64,000 bases of DNA. It comes from Actinopolyspora mortivallis DSM 44261. Lineage in GTDB: Bacteria; Actinomycetota; Actinomycetes; Mycobacteriales; Pseudonocardiaceae. Position numbers and translations under genes: made by a program. The stretch covers positions 883,655 through 947,654 of the forward strand of contig NZ_KB913024.1 in assembly GCF_000384035.1 (NCBI RefSeq), read 5' to 3'. Every line of letters begins with the position of its first letter. The first letter of the stretch is position 1. Below the pieces are notes generated by a model that saw only the letters and a program-made list of their open reading frames with translations, made no database searches and was not told the origin of the DNA. Below are positions 9,724 through 18,889 of the stretch, one piece after another.

Positions 9724-10706
9724 GGGGTCCTCGTGTGCCTGGGGTCGGTCTCGGCGAGGTGCCCGATCACCTCGTCGATCCTGTCGAGCACGTCCTGGTC
9801 GAGCCGAACCCCGGCGGCGCGGGCGTTGTCGGTGACCTGTTCGGGGCGCGAGGCGCCGATGATGGCCGCCGAGACGTTGGAGTTCTGCAGCACCCAGGCC
9901 ACGGCCAGCTGCGCCATGGAGAGCCCGAGGTCGGAGGCGATCGGCTTCAACCGCTGCACCGCCTCCAACACCTCCTCGCGCATCCACCGGGAGATCATGT
10001 CGGCTCCTCCCGAGGAGTCGGTGGCCCGCGAGCCGGAGGGGGCCTCCTGTCCGGGGAGGTACTTGCCGCTCAGCACCCCCTGCGCGATGGGGGACCACAC
10101 GATCTGCCCCATCCCGGCCCGTTCGGAGGCGGGAATCACCTGGGACTCGATCACCCGCCACAGCATCGAGTACTGGGGTTGGTTGGAGATCAGCGGAACC
10201 CGCAGCTCACGGGCGAGTTCGGAGGCCCGGGTGATCTGTTCGGCGTTCCACTCCGAAACCCCGATATAGAGGGCCTTACCCTGCCGGACGAGGTCGGCGA
10301 AGGCCGTCATGGTCTCTTCCAGCGGTACCGTGGCGTCGAAGCGGTGTGCCTGGTAGAGGTCGACGTAGTCGGTCTGCAACCTGCGCAGCGAGGCCTCGCA
10401 GGACTCCATGACGTGCTTGCGGCCGAGACCGCGGTCGTTCGGCCCCTGTCCGGTCGGGAAGTAGACCTTGGTGAAGAGTTCGACGCTTTCCCGGCGCACG
10501 CCGGACAGGGCTCTTCCCAGCACGGACTCGGCCCGGGTGCCCGCGTACACGTCCGCCGTGTCGAACGTGGTGATCCCCTCGTCCAGCGCGGCCAGCACAC
10601 AGGCCTGGGCCTGGTCCTCCTCGACCTGGGAGCCGTGGGTGAGCCAGTTTCCGTAGGCGATCTCGCTGATGTTGAGACCGCTGTGACCGAGTCGACGAAA
10701 CTCCAT
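9720..10706 (-). CDS. Aldo/keto reductase (K+ channel beta-subunit-like branch)
   Basis: Cytoplasmic NADPH-dependent oxidoreductase of the (beta/alpha)8 AKR superfamily, 328 residues. The tetrad can be placed: Asp and Tyr in FDTADVYAG, Lys in LFTKVYF, His in YQAHRFD. Length and the extra WSPIAQGVLSGKYLPG loop resemble the AKR6-like branch. Substrate unknown. Its TGA overlaps the cobU GTG by four bases, an unusual companion for a cobalamin gene. The ATG at 10706 lacks a ribosome site but is preceded by TAGGCT plus six bases, so it is probably leaderless. Confidence 0.92.
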   Translation of the reverse strand: MEFRRLGHSGLNISEIAYGNWLTHGSQVEEDQAQACVLAALDEGITTFDTADVYAGTRAESVLGRALSGVRRESVELFTKVYFPTGQGPNDRGLGRKHVMESCEASLRRLQTDYVDLYQAHRFDATVPLEETMTAFADLVRQGKALYIGVSEWNAEQITRASELARELRVPLISNQPQYSMLWRVIESQVIPASERAGMGQIVWSPIAQGVLSGKYLPGQEAPSGSRATDSSGGADMISRWMREEVLEAVQRLKPIASDLGLSMAQLAVAWVLQNSNVSAAIIGASRPEQVTDNARAAGVRLDQDVLDRIDEVIGHLAETDPRHTRTP

Positions 10707-10712
10707 GTCCGC

Positions 10713-10718
10713 AGCCTA
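10713..10718 (-). promoter_or_regulatory. -10 box of the aldo/keto reductase-cob operon, leaderless arrangement
   Basis: TAGGCT on the minus strand, six bases, then ATG at 10706. It may drive the reductase, cobU and, by readthrough, cobT-cobS. Confidence 0.6.
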
Positions 10719-10759
10719 GTAGGAACTCGTGGACACACCCGCCGTGGGAGGCGCCGTGG

Positions 10760-11395
10760 TCATCCCACCCGGGCCGCGTCCTTCGGAGTCACGCGGGGAC
10801 GGGGGACGCGCAGTTTGCGCAGCTGCATCGCCCGGACGAAGGCGTACCACCCCAGGCTGAGCGGTCTCTCCCCCGCGTCGGGGAACTTGGCCCGCACGTG
10901 CTTGTTCACCAGCCTGCCGAGCATGATCCCCTCGAAGACCATGGTCACCAGCAGGGCCAGGCAGAACACCGTGGCCAGCTGCTGCAGCAGCGGGTCACGC
11001 ACCAGGCTGATCGCGAAGACCACCAGCACCAGGGGCATGAACAGTCCCATCAGGTGCCTGCGGGAGTCCACGACGTCGCGCACGTGCGCCCGTACCGGAC
11101 CGCGGTCCCGGGGCAGCAGGTAACGGTCGTCGCCGGCCATCATCCGCTCGCGCCGCTCCGCGGCGGCGCGACGCCTCTCGGGCTTGTTGCGACGCATCCG
11201 CTTGAACGCCTCCCGCTGGGTACGTGGGGGAGGCGGAACCGGTCCACGCTTCTTGCCCTCGGCCTCGCGCCGTTTCGGAGTCGGTCGTCCCTTCGGCCGG
11301 GTGGGATCCGCTTCCTTCGCCGAGGTCCGCTCGTCGTTCCCGCGTTCGTCGGCGACGGTGGTGGGCTCGGTGCTGTTACGACGGAGGAACTTCAC
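10760..11395 (-). CDS. DUF3043 family membrane protein
   Basis: 211 residues: a long charged N-terminal cytoplasmic part rich in Lys/Arg/Glu, with RTQREAFKRMRRNKPERRRA, then two predicted membrane helices near residues 115-155 (LMGLFMPLVLVVFAISLV and LATVFCLALLVTMVFEGIML), then a basic tail. This is the layout of the actinobacterial DUF3043 family (Rv2206-like in position). Function unknown. The GTG at 11395 is preceded by TACGCT (11407-11402) and six bases, so the mRNA is likely leaderless. Monocistronic, upstream of the reductase gene. Confidence 0.85.
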   Translation of the reverse strand: MKFLRRNSTEPTTVADERGNDERTSAKEADPTRPKGRPTPKRREAEGKKRGPVPPPPRTQREAFKRMRRNKPERRRAAAERRERMMAGDDRYLLPRDRGPVRAHVRDVVDSRRHLMGLFMPLVLVVFAISLVRDPLLQQLATVFCLALLVTMVFEGIMLGRLVNKHVRAKFPDAGERPLSLGWYAFVRAMQLRKLRVPRPRVTPKDAARVG

Positions 11396-11756
11396 ACCAC
11401 CAGCGTAAGTGACAGCGTGTCCGCGCCGAACGAGGACATCGCCGCTTCCGCCTGCCGAGTCCGTTCGGTGATTCGGGTCACCTCGGATGTGGCGGGAACC
11501 CACCTCGTCACCGGTGTGGGAAGACTCCCCCGGAGGCGGTCGGGGCCGACGGGTCCGTCCCGTGGGGGCGCTTCGGGCGGCGAATCCTTCCGCGGGAGTT
11601 CGGCGGCCGGAGACCGCCGCGCGCGTATCCTGTCGGTAGTGCCCGAGGGTGTCACAATCGGCCGTGTGCGGGTTGGCCCGCGGGAATACGCGCACTTACC
11701 GTGACGGTTGAAGGTCGCGGGAACCTGCCAGCAGCCGCAAACCGCAAGGGAGAGCC
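11396..11756. other. Divergent intergenic region, DUF3043 gene / Fe-S carrier gene
   Basis: 361 bases without a gene. It holds the DUF3043 -10 box (11402-11407, minus strand) and, facing right, a TATCCT at 11626-11631 that would give the Fe-S carrier mRNA a leader of about 120 bases. I could not match that leader to a known riboswitch. Confidence 0.5.
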
Positions 11757-12122
11757 ATGACCACCCAGGAAACGACCGTGGAGACCGAGGCGCCGGCTCA
11801 CGGCGTCACGTTGACCGACTCTGCGGCCAGCAAGGCCAAGAGCCTCCTCGAGCAGGAGGGGCGCGACGACATGCACCTGCGTATCGCCGTTCAGCCCGGT
11901 GGCTGTGCCGGTCTGCGCTACCAGCTGTTCTTCGACGAGCGCACGCTCGACGGGGACGCCGTGCGTGAGTTCAACGGCCTGGACGTGGTGGTCGACCGGA
12001 TGAGCGCCCCCTACCTGCAGGGCGCCGTGATCGACTTCGTGGACACCATCGAGAAGCAGGGCTTCACCATCGACAACCCGAACGCGGGCGGCTCCTGCGC
12101 CTGCGGCGACTCGTTCCACTGA
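11757..12122 (+). CDS. erpA: HesB/IscA-type Fe-S cluster insertion protein
   Basis: A-type carrier that binds an Fe-S cluster and passes it to target enzymes. 121 residues. The three family cysteines are visible: one in QPGGCAGLRYQL and the C-terminal pair in GGSCACGDSF. The ATG at 11757 follows GGGAGAGCC. The single A-type carrier here (Rv2204c position) lies next to respiratory Fe-S genes such as qcrA and the radical-SAM gene miaB, which are plausible clients. The symbol is by family; ErpA and IscA subtypes are hard to separate by eye. Confidence 0.92.
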   Translation: MTTQETTVETEAPAHGVTLTDSAASKAKSLLEQEGRDDMHLRIAVQPGGCAGLRYQLFFDERTLDGDAVREFNGLDVVVDRMSAPYLQGAVIDFVDTIEKQGFTIDNPNAGGSCACGDSFH

Positions 12123-12142
12123 ACGGGCGAGGACATCTCGTG

Positions 12143-12176
12143 AGCGGGACGGCTTCCCCCCGGGGGCCGTCCCGCT
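12143..12176 (+). terminator. Hairpin after the Fe-S carrier gene
   Basis: Perfect 11-bp stem 12143-12153 with 12166-12176, followed by CTCTTTCG. Confidence 0.8.
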
Positions 12177-12882
12177 CTTTCGTGGGCGGTCATCGGCCCG
12201 GTCCGGAACCTCTCTGGTGAGGACCCGAGTCGTTCGCCTTCCGTGGTCCCGCCCGATTTCGTGGGAAATCCCGAAAAGAACGTACCTTCCGCCGCCGAAT
12301 TCTTGGTTCCGGAACGCGGCGGAACCCCGATCGGGAGGATTCCTTTTCCGGTGGCGATTTCTCGCCGTCCGGAATCGTTCACACGACTCCGGCGTCTCTG
12401 GAGCGGAAGCGCGCTTTCTTCGGTCCCGCGGGGGAGGGTGGGACGTGTGGGCCGCTTCCCGGCGCCGCTGCGTCTCACGTCCCCGGCGACGTCGCCGGAG
12501 GCCGCCGAGGACGACTCCGCCCGTGAAGCTGATCGACGACACACTCGTGGCGAACCCGAACACCAGGGCCGGTGTCGAACGGTGGAAGACCGAGCGGTCT
12601 CATCGTCCCCCTCTCCTCGTGGTGACTCGTAGGCGACATCAGAGCTTCTTGAAAGGATAAAGTCAACACCCCGTTGTCGTCCCCGTTTCGTCCCCGGGGT
12701 CCCGTCTCCTTTCTGAACGAAGGAAAGAAGTCCTTTTCCTGGGAATTTCTCTTTATCGATTGCGTTCGTGGTGGGTCGGATCGTAAAAATCCGTTCACGG
12801 GAAGTCCGCGCCGAGTGAGCGCGGATCCGGGAAGACCGTCCGCGCGTTTTCCCGAGCCCGCACCCGGAGAAAGGGACGGACG
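12177..12882. other. Long gene-free region upstream of the GH15 gene
   Basis: About 700 bases with patches visibly lower in GC than the flanks (12241-12400 and 12660-12800). It contains an 8-bp inverted repeat (12287-12294 with 12317-12324), the palindrome GGGAAATCCC near 12263, a TAAAGT box near 12659, and a candidate extracytoplasmic-sigma promoter at 12742-12766. No reading frame here looks like a real protein. Confidence 0.6.
12742..12766 (+). promoter_or_regulatory. Candidate ECF-sigma promoter of the GH15 gene
   Basis: GGAAT at 12742-12746, a 16-base spacer, and CGTT at 12763-12766 resemble the GGAAC-N16-CGTT pattern of actinobacterial SigE-type factors. Transcription would start near 12773, giving a leader of about 110 bases. 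Confidence 0.35.
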
Positions 12883-15036
12883 ATGAACGTGAAACGGAAA
12901 CGACGACTCGGGCGTGGCGGTGGCCGTGTGCTCGGGACGCTGGCGGTCGCGGTGGCGGCGGTGACCGGGGCGGCCACGCTCACCCCCGCCGCTGCCGCAG
13001 GCACGGCCCCCGGCGCGCCGGGCATAGCCTCGGCCTGGACCACCGGGGCGAAAAACGGGCTCGGAACCTCCACGACCTCGGACTCGAAGGTGTGGCACAC
13101 CCTCGGCCAGGGGATCCTGAACGAGGTCTACTACCCCCAGCTGGACGTGCCCAACGTCCAGGACATGCAGTACGTCGTCAGCGACGGCCGGAGCTTCACC
13201 GAGCTCGAACGCGACGCCACCGAACGCACGACCGAACTGCCCGACCCGCGGTCACTGCGCTACCGGCAGGTCAACACCGACCGGGACGGCAGGTACCGCA
13301 TCACCAAGACCTACGTCACCGATCCGCACCGTTCGGTGCTGCTGGTGCGCACCCGCTTCGAGGTCCTCGACGGAGGTCCGTTACGCCTCTACGCGCTCTA
13401 CAACCCATCGCTCGACGGCAGCGGCGGGGGTGACACCGGAGCGACGTCGGGAAACACCCTGGTGGCCAGTGACGGGCGGGTCGCCAGCGCCCTGGCCTCC
13501 TCCGCCGGGTTCTCGAAGCTCACCAGCGGCTACAGCGGCACCTCCAGCGACGGGTACCAGGACCTGAACTCCGACCACCGGTTGGACGCCGAGTACACGC
13601 GGGCCACGGATCCCGGCAACCTCGTGCAGACCGCGCGGGTGCCGGTCGCCGACGACAGCACGTTCACCCTGGCCCTCGGCTTCGGCGCGGACCGCTCGGC
13701 CGCGCGTTCGGCCGCCGAGGCGTCGCTGTCCGCCGGCTACGAGAGCGCGCGTGCCGCCTACGACAGCGGATGGCACGACTACCTGTCCTCGCTGCGGGAG
13801 ACTCCGGAAGCGATCACCTCGCGTGGCCTGGGTACCCAGTACAACGTCGCCGCCATGACCCTGAGGTCCCAGGAGGACAAGACCCACCGCGGGGCCTTCG
13901 TGGCCTCCACCTCCATACCGTGGGGCGAGGCGAAGAACGCCGACGAGTGCTGTACGCCCGGCTACCACCTGGTGTGGGCCAGGGATCTCTACCACACGGC
14001 CACGGCGGCGCTCGCGATCGGTGACCGGGCCGCGGCCGAGCGCGCCCTCGACTACCTGCTGGACGTGCAGTGGAACGAGGACGGGTCGTTCCCCCAGAAC
14101 ACCTGGCTCGACGGGGAACCCCACTGGCCCAGCCTGCAACTGGACGAGGTCGCCTACCCGATCGTGCTCGCCCACCAGCTCGGTCGCACCGGAGACGAGG
14201 TGTGGGCCAAGCTGAGGAAGTCGGCCGACTTCATCGTCGACAACGGGCCGTGGACCCCGCAGGAGCGCTGGGAGGAGGAGGGAGGGTACTCGCCCTCCAC
14301 CATCGCCGCCCAGATCGCCGGACTGGTCACGGCGGCGGACATGGCCCGCCGGCACGGTGACGAGCGGGCCGCGCAGCGGTACCTGTCCACGGCGGACGAG
14401 TGGCGGAACAGGGTCGACGAGTGGACCTTCACCACCTCGGGACCGCACGGGGACGGCAGGTACTACCTGCGCGTCGACGACGACGGGAACCCGAACAACG
14501 GGCACCAGCTGTGCCTGAACAACGGCGGAGGCTGTCACGACGAACGTGCCGTCGTCGACGCGGGCTTTCTGGAGCTGGTCCGTCTCGGCATCCTCCCGCC
14601 CGAGGCTCCCACGGTGCGGGACTCCCTGGCGGAGACGGACGAACTGCTGCGGGTGCGGACCCCGAACGGGCCCGGCTGGTACCGCTACAACCACGACGGC
14701 TACGGCGAGACCGCGGACGGATCCCCCTACACGGGAGCGGGAGTGGGCAGGCTCTGGCCCCTGCTGACCGGTGAACGGGGCGAGTACGAGATCGCGGCCG
14801 GACGTTCGGCCGGTACCCATCTGGAGACGATGGCCCGGATGGCCAACGAGGGCGCTCTCATCCCCGAACAGGTATGGGACCGTGACTCCGAGGCCGGGTT
14901 CGTCTTCGGGGAGGGGACCGGGTCGGCCACGCCGCTGGCCTGGTCGATGAGCCAGTTCCTCCGCCTGGCGCACAACATGGACGCCGGGCGGAACCTGGAG
15001 ACCCCGGACGTGGTGGCCGAGCGCTACGTGCGCTGA
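12883..15036 (+). CDS. Secreted glycoside hydrolase family 15 (glucoamylase / glucodextranase-like)
   Basis: Extracellular exo-acting alpha-glucan hydrolase releasing glucose from starch-like or dextran-like polymers. 717 residues. Residues 1-39 form a signal peptide (basic start, hydrophobic core, AAAA-type cleavage). A beta-sandwich N-domain of about 250 residues precedes the (alpha/alpha)6 catalytic domain. The general acid lies in ERWEEEGGYSP (glutamates 464-466) and the general base is E662 in IPEQVWD. AGAAAGGGACGG precedes the ATG. No carbohydrate-binding or S-layer domain is appended. Which linkage it prefers cannot be told. It is alone, convergent with asnB. Confidence 0.93.
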   Translation: MNVKRKRRLGRGGGRVLGTLAVAVAAVTGAATLTPAAAAGTAPGAPGIASAWTTGAKNGLGTSTTSDSKVWHTLGQGILNEVYYPQLDVPNVQDMQYVVSDGRSFTELERDATERTTELPDPRSLRYRQVNTDRDGRYRITKTYVTDPHRSVLLVRTRFEVLDGGPLRLYALYNPSLDGSGGGDTGATSGNTLVASDGRVASALASSAGFSKLTSGYSGTSSDGYQDLNSDHRLDAEYTRATDPGNLVQTARVPVADDSTFTLALGFGADRSAARSAAEASLSAGYESARAAYDSGWHDYLSSLRETPEAITSRGLGTQYNVAAMTLRSQEDKTHRGAFVASTSIPWGEAKNADECCTPGYHLVWARDLYHTATAALAIGDRAAAERALDYLLDVQWNEDGSFPQNTWLDGEPHWPSLQLDEVAYPIVLAHQLGRTGDEVWAKLRKSADFIVDNGPWTPQERWEEEGGYSPSTIAAQIAGLVTAADMARRHGDERAAQRYLSTADEWRNRVDEWTFTTSGPHGDGRYYLRVDDDGNPNNGHQLCLNNGGGCHDERAVVDAGFLELVRLGILPPEAPTVRDSLAETDELLRVRTPNGPGWYRYNHDGYGETADGSPYTGAGVGRLWPLLTGERGEYEIAAGRSAGTHLETMARMANEGALIPEQVWDRDSEAGFVFGEGTGSATPLAWSMSQFLRLAHNMDAGRNLETPDVVAERYVR

Positions 15037-15044
15037 CCACGGAT

Positions 15045-15073
15045 CCCGCCGGGGCCGTGGCGGCCCCGGCGGG
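15045..15073. terminator. Bidirectional hairpin GH15 gene / asnB
   Basis: Perfect 12-bp stem 15045-15056 with 15062-15073 and five-base loop between convergent genes. Confidence 0.8.
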
Positions 15074-15078
15074 TGCGC

Positions 15079-17007
15079 TCACAGTTTCACCGGGTAGTGC
15101 GGCTCCGGAATCTGGGGAGTCAGCCGGTTCTCCACGAAGATGCCGTGCCAGATCATGAAGACCAGCAGTGCCCACAGCCTGCGGCTGTGATCCAGCACAC
15201 CCGAGCGGTGCTCCTCCAGCAGCTGGAGCACCGCCTTCTTGTCCAGCAGCTGTTCGGTCTGCGACTCCCGGATGATGGTGCGCGCCCAGTCGTGCATCTC
15301 GTCGCGCAGCCAGTGCCGGATGGGCACGGGGAAACCGAGCTTGCGGCGGTTGAGCACGTGCCCCGGAACCACCTTGGCCAGTGCCTGGCGCAGGGCGTAC
15401 TTGGTGGTGTCCCTGGTGATCTTCTGTTCCAGCGGGATCGTGCTGGCGGTGCGGAAGACCTCGTTGTCGAGGAACGGAACCCGCAGCTCCAGGGAGTTGG
15501 CCATGGTCACCTTGTCGGCCTTGACCAGGATGTCCCCCCGCAACCAGGTGAACAGGTCCACGTGCTGCATCCGGGTGACCGGGTCCCACCCCTGGGAGGT
15601 GCGGTAGGCGGCCGCGGTCACGTCGGTGTGCGAGACGTGCGGGTCGAAGTGGGTGAGCAGCTCCCGGAGCTGGTCGTCGCGGAAGATCCGCGCGTTGCCG
15701 TAGTAGCGTTCCTCCAGCGGCAGCGAGCCCCGTCGGAGCAGGTCCTTGCCCCGGACTCCCTCCGGGATGGCCGTGGACACCCGGCCCATCACCTTGCGCA
15801 GCGAACCGGGGACGCGTTCGAAGGGAGCCAGCGACAGCGGCTCACGGTAGATCGAGTATCCCCCGAAGAGCTCGTCGGAGCCCTCCCCGGACAGCACCAC
15901 CTTGACGTGTTTGCGGGCCTCCCTGGCGATGAACCACAGCGGAACCAGGGCCGGGTCGGCGACCGGGTCGTCGAGGTACCACACGATCAGCGGCAGGGAC
16001 TCCATCATCTCCTCGGCGGAGACGGTGCGTACGACGTGTTTGACCCCGATGGCCGCCGCCGACTCGGCGGCCACGTCCACCTCCGAGTAGCCCTGCCGCT
16101 CGAAGCCGGTGGTGAACGTGATCAGGTCCGGGTTGTGCTCCTTGGCCAGCGCGGCGATCGCGGTGGAGTCGATACCGCCGGACAGGAAGGCTCCCACCGT
16201 GACGTCGGCGCGCATGTGCTTGGCCACGGAGTCGCGCATCACGTCCGCGATCTCCTCGTGCAGCCGCTCGGCCTGCCCGTCGTCGTTGATCTCGCGCGCG
16301 GAGAACCTGGGGGAGAAGTACCGTTCGGTGACCAGCTGGCCACCCGGGGCGACGGTGAAGGAGGTGCCGGACTCCACGCGCCGGATCGAGCGGTGCAGCG
16401 ACTCGGGCTCGGGTACGTACTGCAACAGGAGGTAGTGCTGCAACGAACGACGGTCGACCTCCTCGGAGATCCCGAGGGTCCCGGCCAGATGCAGCAGACT
16501 CTTCTTCTCACTGGCGAAGGCCAACCCGTTCGGCCCGCTGGCGTAGTACAACGGCTTGATCCCGAAGGGGTCGCGGGCCCCGAACACGACGTGGCGCTGG
16601 CTGTCCCAGATCAGGAAGGCGAACATCCCGCGCAGTCGTTCGACCATCGCCGAGCCGAGGTAGTGGTAGGCGACGATGATCGTCTCGCTGTCACCGTCGG
16701 TGTGGAACGTGGCGCCGTGGTGTTCGGCCAGCTCGGCCCGCAGTTCGAGATAGTTGTAGATCTCGCCGTTGAACAGGATCGTGTACCGGCCCGGCGCCTC
16801 CGGCGGGCCCCAGCTCAGCGGCTGGTGGGAGTGCTCGACGTCGATGACCGACAGTCGGTTGAACCCGAACACGACCTCGCCGCCGTGCCAGGTGTCGCTT
16901 TCGTCCGGTCCTCGGTGCCGCTGACACGGCAGCGCGTTGGCCACCGCGTTCGTTGCCTTGCCGGCGTTCTCTTCGGTGGGACAAACCAGTCCAAGCAGGC
17001 CGCACAC
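15079..17007 (-). CDS. asnB: Asparagine synthetase, glutamine-hydrolysing
   Basis: Makes Asn from Asp, ATP and glutamine nitrogen. 642 residues. The start is GTG 17007, placing the glutaminase nucleophile cysteine at residue 2 (VCGLLGLV). Glutaminase domain: RHRGPDESD, NGEIYNY, DGDSE. Synthetase domain: PP-loop LSGGIDST and SGEGSDELFGGY. The family is also known for amidating meso-diaminopimelate in mycolata relatives (Rv2201/AsnB), so a cell-wall amidotransferase role is possible. No strong ribosome site; GAGAGG lies about 12 bases upstream. Divergent from ctaC. Confidence 0.94.
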   Translation of the reverse strand: MCGLLGLVCPTEENAGKATNAVANALPCQRHRGPDESDTWHGGEVVFGFNRLSVIDVEHSHQPLSWGPPEAPGRYTILFNGEIYNYLELRAELAEHHGATFHTDGDSETIIVAYHYLGSAMVERLRGMFAFLIWDSQRHVVFGARDPFGIKPLYYASGPNGLAFASEKKSLLHLAGTLGISEEVDRRSLQHYLLLQYVPEPESLHRSIRRVESGTSFTVAPGGQLVTERYFSPRFSAREINDDGQAERLHEEIADVMRDSVAKHMRADVTVGAFLSGGIDSTAIAALAKEHNPDLITFTTGFERQGYSEVDVAAESAAAIGVKHVVRTVSAEEMMESLPLIVWYLDDPVADPALVPLWFIAREARKHVKVVLSGEGSDELFGGYSIYREPLSLAPFERVPGSLRKVMGRVSTAIPEGVRGKDLLRRGSLPLEERYYGNARIFRDDQLRELLTHFDPHVSHTDVTAAAYRTSQGWDPVTRMQHVDLFTWLRGDILVKADKVTMANSLELRVPFLDNEVFRTASTIPLEQKITRDTTKYALRQALAKVVPGHVLNRRKLGFPVPIRHWLRDEMHDWARTIIRESQTEQLLDKKAVLQLLEEHRSGVLDHSRRLWALLVFMIWHGIFVENRLTPQIPEPHYPVKL

Positions 17008-17361
17008 GCGTCTCGCGCACCTCTCGTGTCGCGGGGATGATCGGTTGTCGACCCCCGTACGGGAGATCGGTGTTCCCAGTATGCCGTGTCCACGCCGCGG
17101 GGACGTACACGCGGGGGAGGGCGTGCCGGGGCGTTCGGCCCCGCCGGGGTTCGGGTGTTCGCGGCTCCGGGAGGAGCCCGGCTGGTGATCTGGGCCACCG
17201 GAGGTGACCATGGCCCGGGTGCTCCGTGACCCCGGAGCAGTATCGCGGCTACTACTGGGCTAGGGTCGCTACAGTATTCCGGCGGCCGATCTTCCGTCAC
17301 GGGCGGAGGGAGAAACGCCAGCGCCGTGCCGGTGAGTTTCACATGGAGGAGGCGTCGCGCA
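17008..17361. other. Divergent intergenic region, asnB / ctaC
   Basis: 354 bases without a gene. Facing ctaC there are two overlapping -10 candidates, TAGGGT (17261-17266) and TACAGT (17270-17275), implying a leader of 80-95 bases before the GTG. No clear regulatory palindrome. Confidence 0.5.
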
Positions 17362-18303
17362 GTGGCCCTGAAGGACGGGACCCGAGTGCCACGACTGGTC
17401 AAGCTCGGCGGAGTGATCGGCTTGGTGTGCGTCGTGGCCACGGGCTGTACTCCTGACCAGGTGCTGCGGTTCGGCTGGCCGACCGGCGTCACGAGTGACG
17501 CCGCGGCGATGCGTCAGCTCTGGACCTGGTCGGTGATCGCGGCTCTCGCCGTGGGTGTGTTGGTGTGGGGGCTGATCTTCTGGACGGTGGCCTTCCACCG
17601 CAAGAAGGGGGACGAGCTGCCCCGTCAGTTCCAGTACAACAACCCCCTGGAGATCATCTACACCGTCATTCCGTTCGTGATGGTCGTCGTGCTGTTCTAC
17701 TTCACGGCGACGACACAACAGGAAGTGCAGGCCAAGGAGAGCGATCCCGACGTCGCGGTCGACGTGATCTCCTTCCAGTGGAACTGGGAGTTCCGCTACC
17801 CGGGTTACCAGACCCCGGACGGGGAACCCGTCTCCACGGTCGGAACCACCAACTGGACCCCCCTGCTGGTGCTGCCGACCGACTCCACGGTGGAGTACCG
17901 GCTGAGTTCCGAGGACGTGATCCACTCGTTCTTCGTCCCGAAGTTCCACTTCAAGCGGGACACCTTCCCGCACCCGGACAAGAACAACCAGGACAACGTC
18001 TTCCAGAACTCCATCGACCAAGAGGGTTCGTTCGTGGGGCGTTGTGCCGAGCTGTGCGGGACGTACCACTCGATGATGAACTTCGAGGTCCGGGCGCTCT
18101 CCCCGGACAAGTTCGAGCGGTACATGGACCTGCGCACCCAGATCAACCCGGAGACCGGTGCGCCCTACACCACCGCCGAGGCGCTGAGGACCATGGACTG
18201 CGGACAGCTCTGCTCCCCGAACTCGGTGACCACCATCCCCTTCGATCCCGACCGTGAGGACACGTTGCCGGAGGACGCCGGTGCTGCGGCCACGAACGGA
18301 TGA
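17362..18303 (+). CDS. ctaC: Cytochrome c oxidase subunit II
   Basis: CuA-bearing subunit of the aa3 terminal oxidase that takes electrons from cytochrome c (here the QcrC domain of the supercomplex). 313 residues. A lipoprotein signal with lipobox VATGC is followed by two membrane helices (WSVIAALAVGVLVWGLIFW and the IIYTVIPFVMVVVLFYF region). In the periplasmic cupredoxin domain the CuA site is CAELCGTYH, with C228, C232 and H236. The start is GTG 17362, nine bases after GGAGGAGG. It is followed by ctaF; ctaD is not in the window. Confidence 0.96.
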   Translation: MALKDGTRVPRLVKLGGVIGLVCVVATGCTPDQVLRFGWPTGVTSDAAAMRQLWTWSVIAALAVGVLVWGLIFWTVAFHRKKGDELPRQFQYNNPLEIIYTVIPFVMVVVLFYFTATTQQEVQAKESDPDVAVDVISFQWNWEFRYPGYQTPDGEPVSTVGTTNWTPLLVLPTDSTVEYRLSSEDVIHSFFVPKFHFKRDTFPHPDKNNQDNVFQNSIDQEGSFVGRCAELCGTYHSMMNFEVRALSPDKFERYMDLRTQINPETGAPYTTAEALRTMDCGQLCSPNSVTTIPFDPDREDTLPEDAGAAATNG

Positions 18304-18372
18304 CGGGCGAACGGTAGGCGACCAGGCACGACTGCGTTCGGGTGGAGCGCACGGGGCGAGAGTGAGGACTCC

Positions 18373-18771
18373 ATGAAGGTCGAAGCGAAGATCTTCAACA
18401 TCATCACCTTCTTCTTCTTCCTGTCGGCTGTGGTGTACGGCTTCTGGGCGAAAGAACCGGTGGGAACGGTCGCGCTGATCCTCGTCGGTGCGCTCTCGTT
18501 GCTGATCGGAAGCTACTTCCAGTTCGTGGCCCGGCGTATCGAGCTGCGTCCGGAGGACCGTTCGGACGCCGAGATCAGTGACGGGGCGGGCGAACTGGGT
18601 TTCTTCAGCCCGGGCAGTTACTGGCCGTTCGGTATCGCGGCGGCCTCGGCCTTCGCGGGGCTCGCCCTGGCCTTCGGCCACGTCTGGATGATCGTGCTGT
18701 CCTCGGGGGCGGTGTTGATCACCGTCGCCGGTCTGGTGTTCGAGTACCACACCGGACCGAACCACGAGTGA
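18373..18771 (+). CDS. ctaF: Actinobacterial cytochrome c oxidase subunit IV
   Basis: 132-residue accessory subunit of the aa3 oxidase with four predicted membrane helices, ending in VFEYHTGPNHE. Sequence and position directly after ctaC are typical of actinobacteria. It probably stabilises the oxidase in the bc1-aa3 supercomplex. The ATG at 18373 is 70 bases after the ctaC stop, so the two are likely one transcript. Confidence 0.94.
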   Translation: MKVEAKIFNIITFFFFLSAVVYGFWAKEPVGTVALILVGALSLLIGSYFQFVARRIELRPEDRSDAEISDGAGELGFFSPGSYWPFGIAAASAFAGLALAFGHVWMIVLSSGAVLITVAGLVFEYHTGPNHE

Positions 18772-18889
18772 GTAAGTCCTCTCGGCGTCACGACCCGTGC
18801 CACCGACAGGAGTGGGTTTTCCCGCTCCACACCCGGGTGTGCGGGTTGTGACGTTCTTTCCACGTCACGCCTGCTATGGAGGGACAACC

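Noticed and set aside
11632-11756. Riboswitch in the erpA leader.
   Set aside because: A GC-rich folded look, but no match to TPP, SAM, glycine or cobalamin motifs that I can recall.
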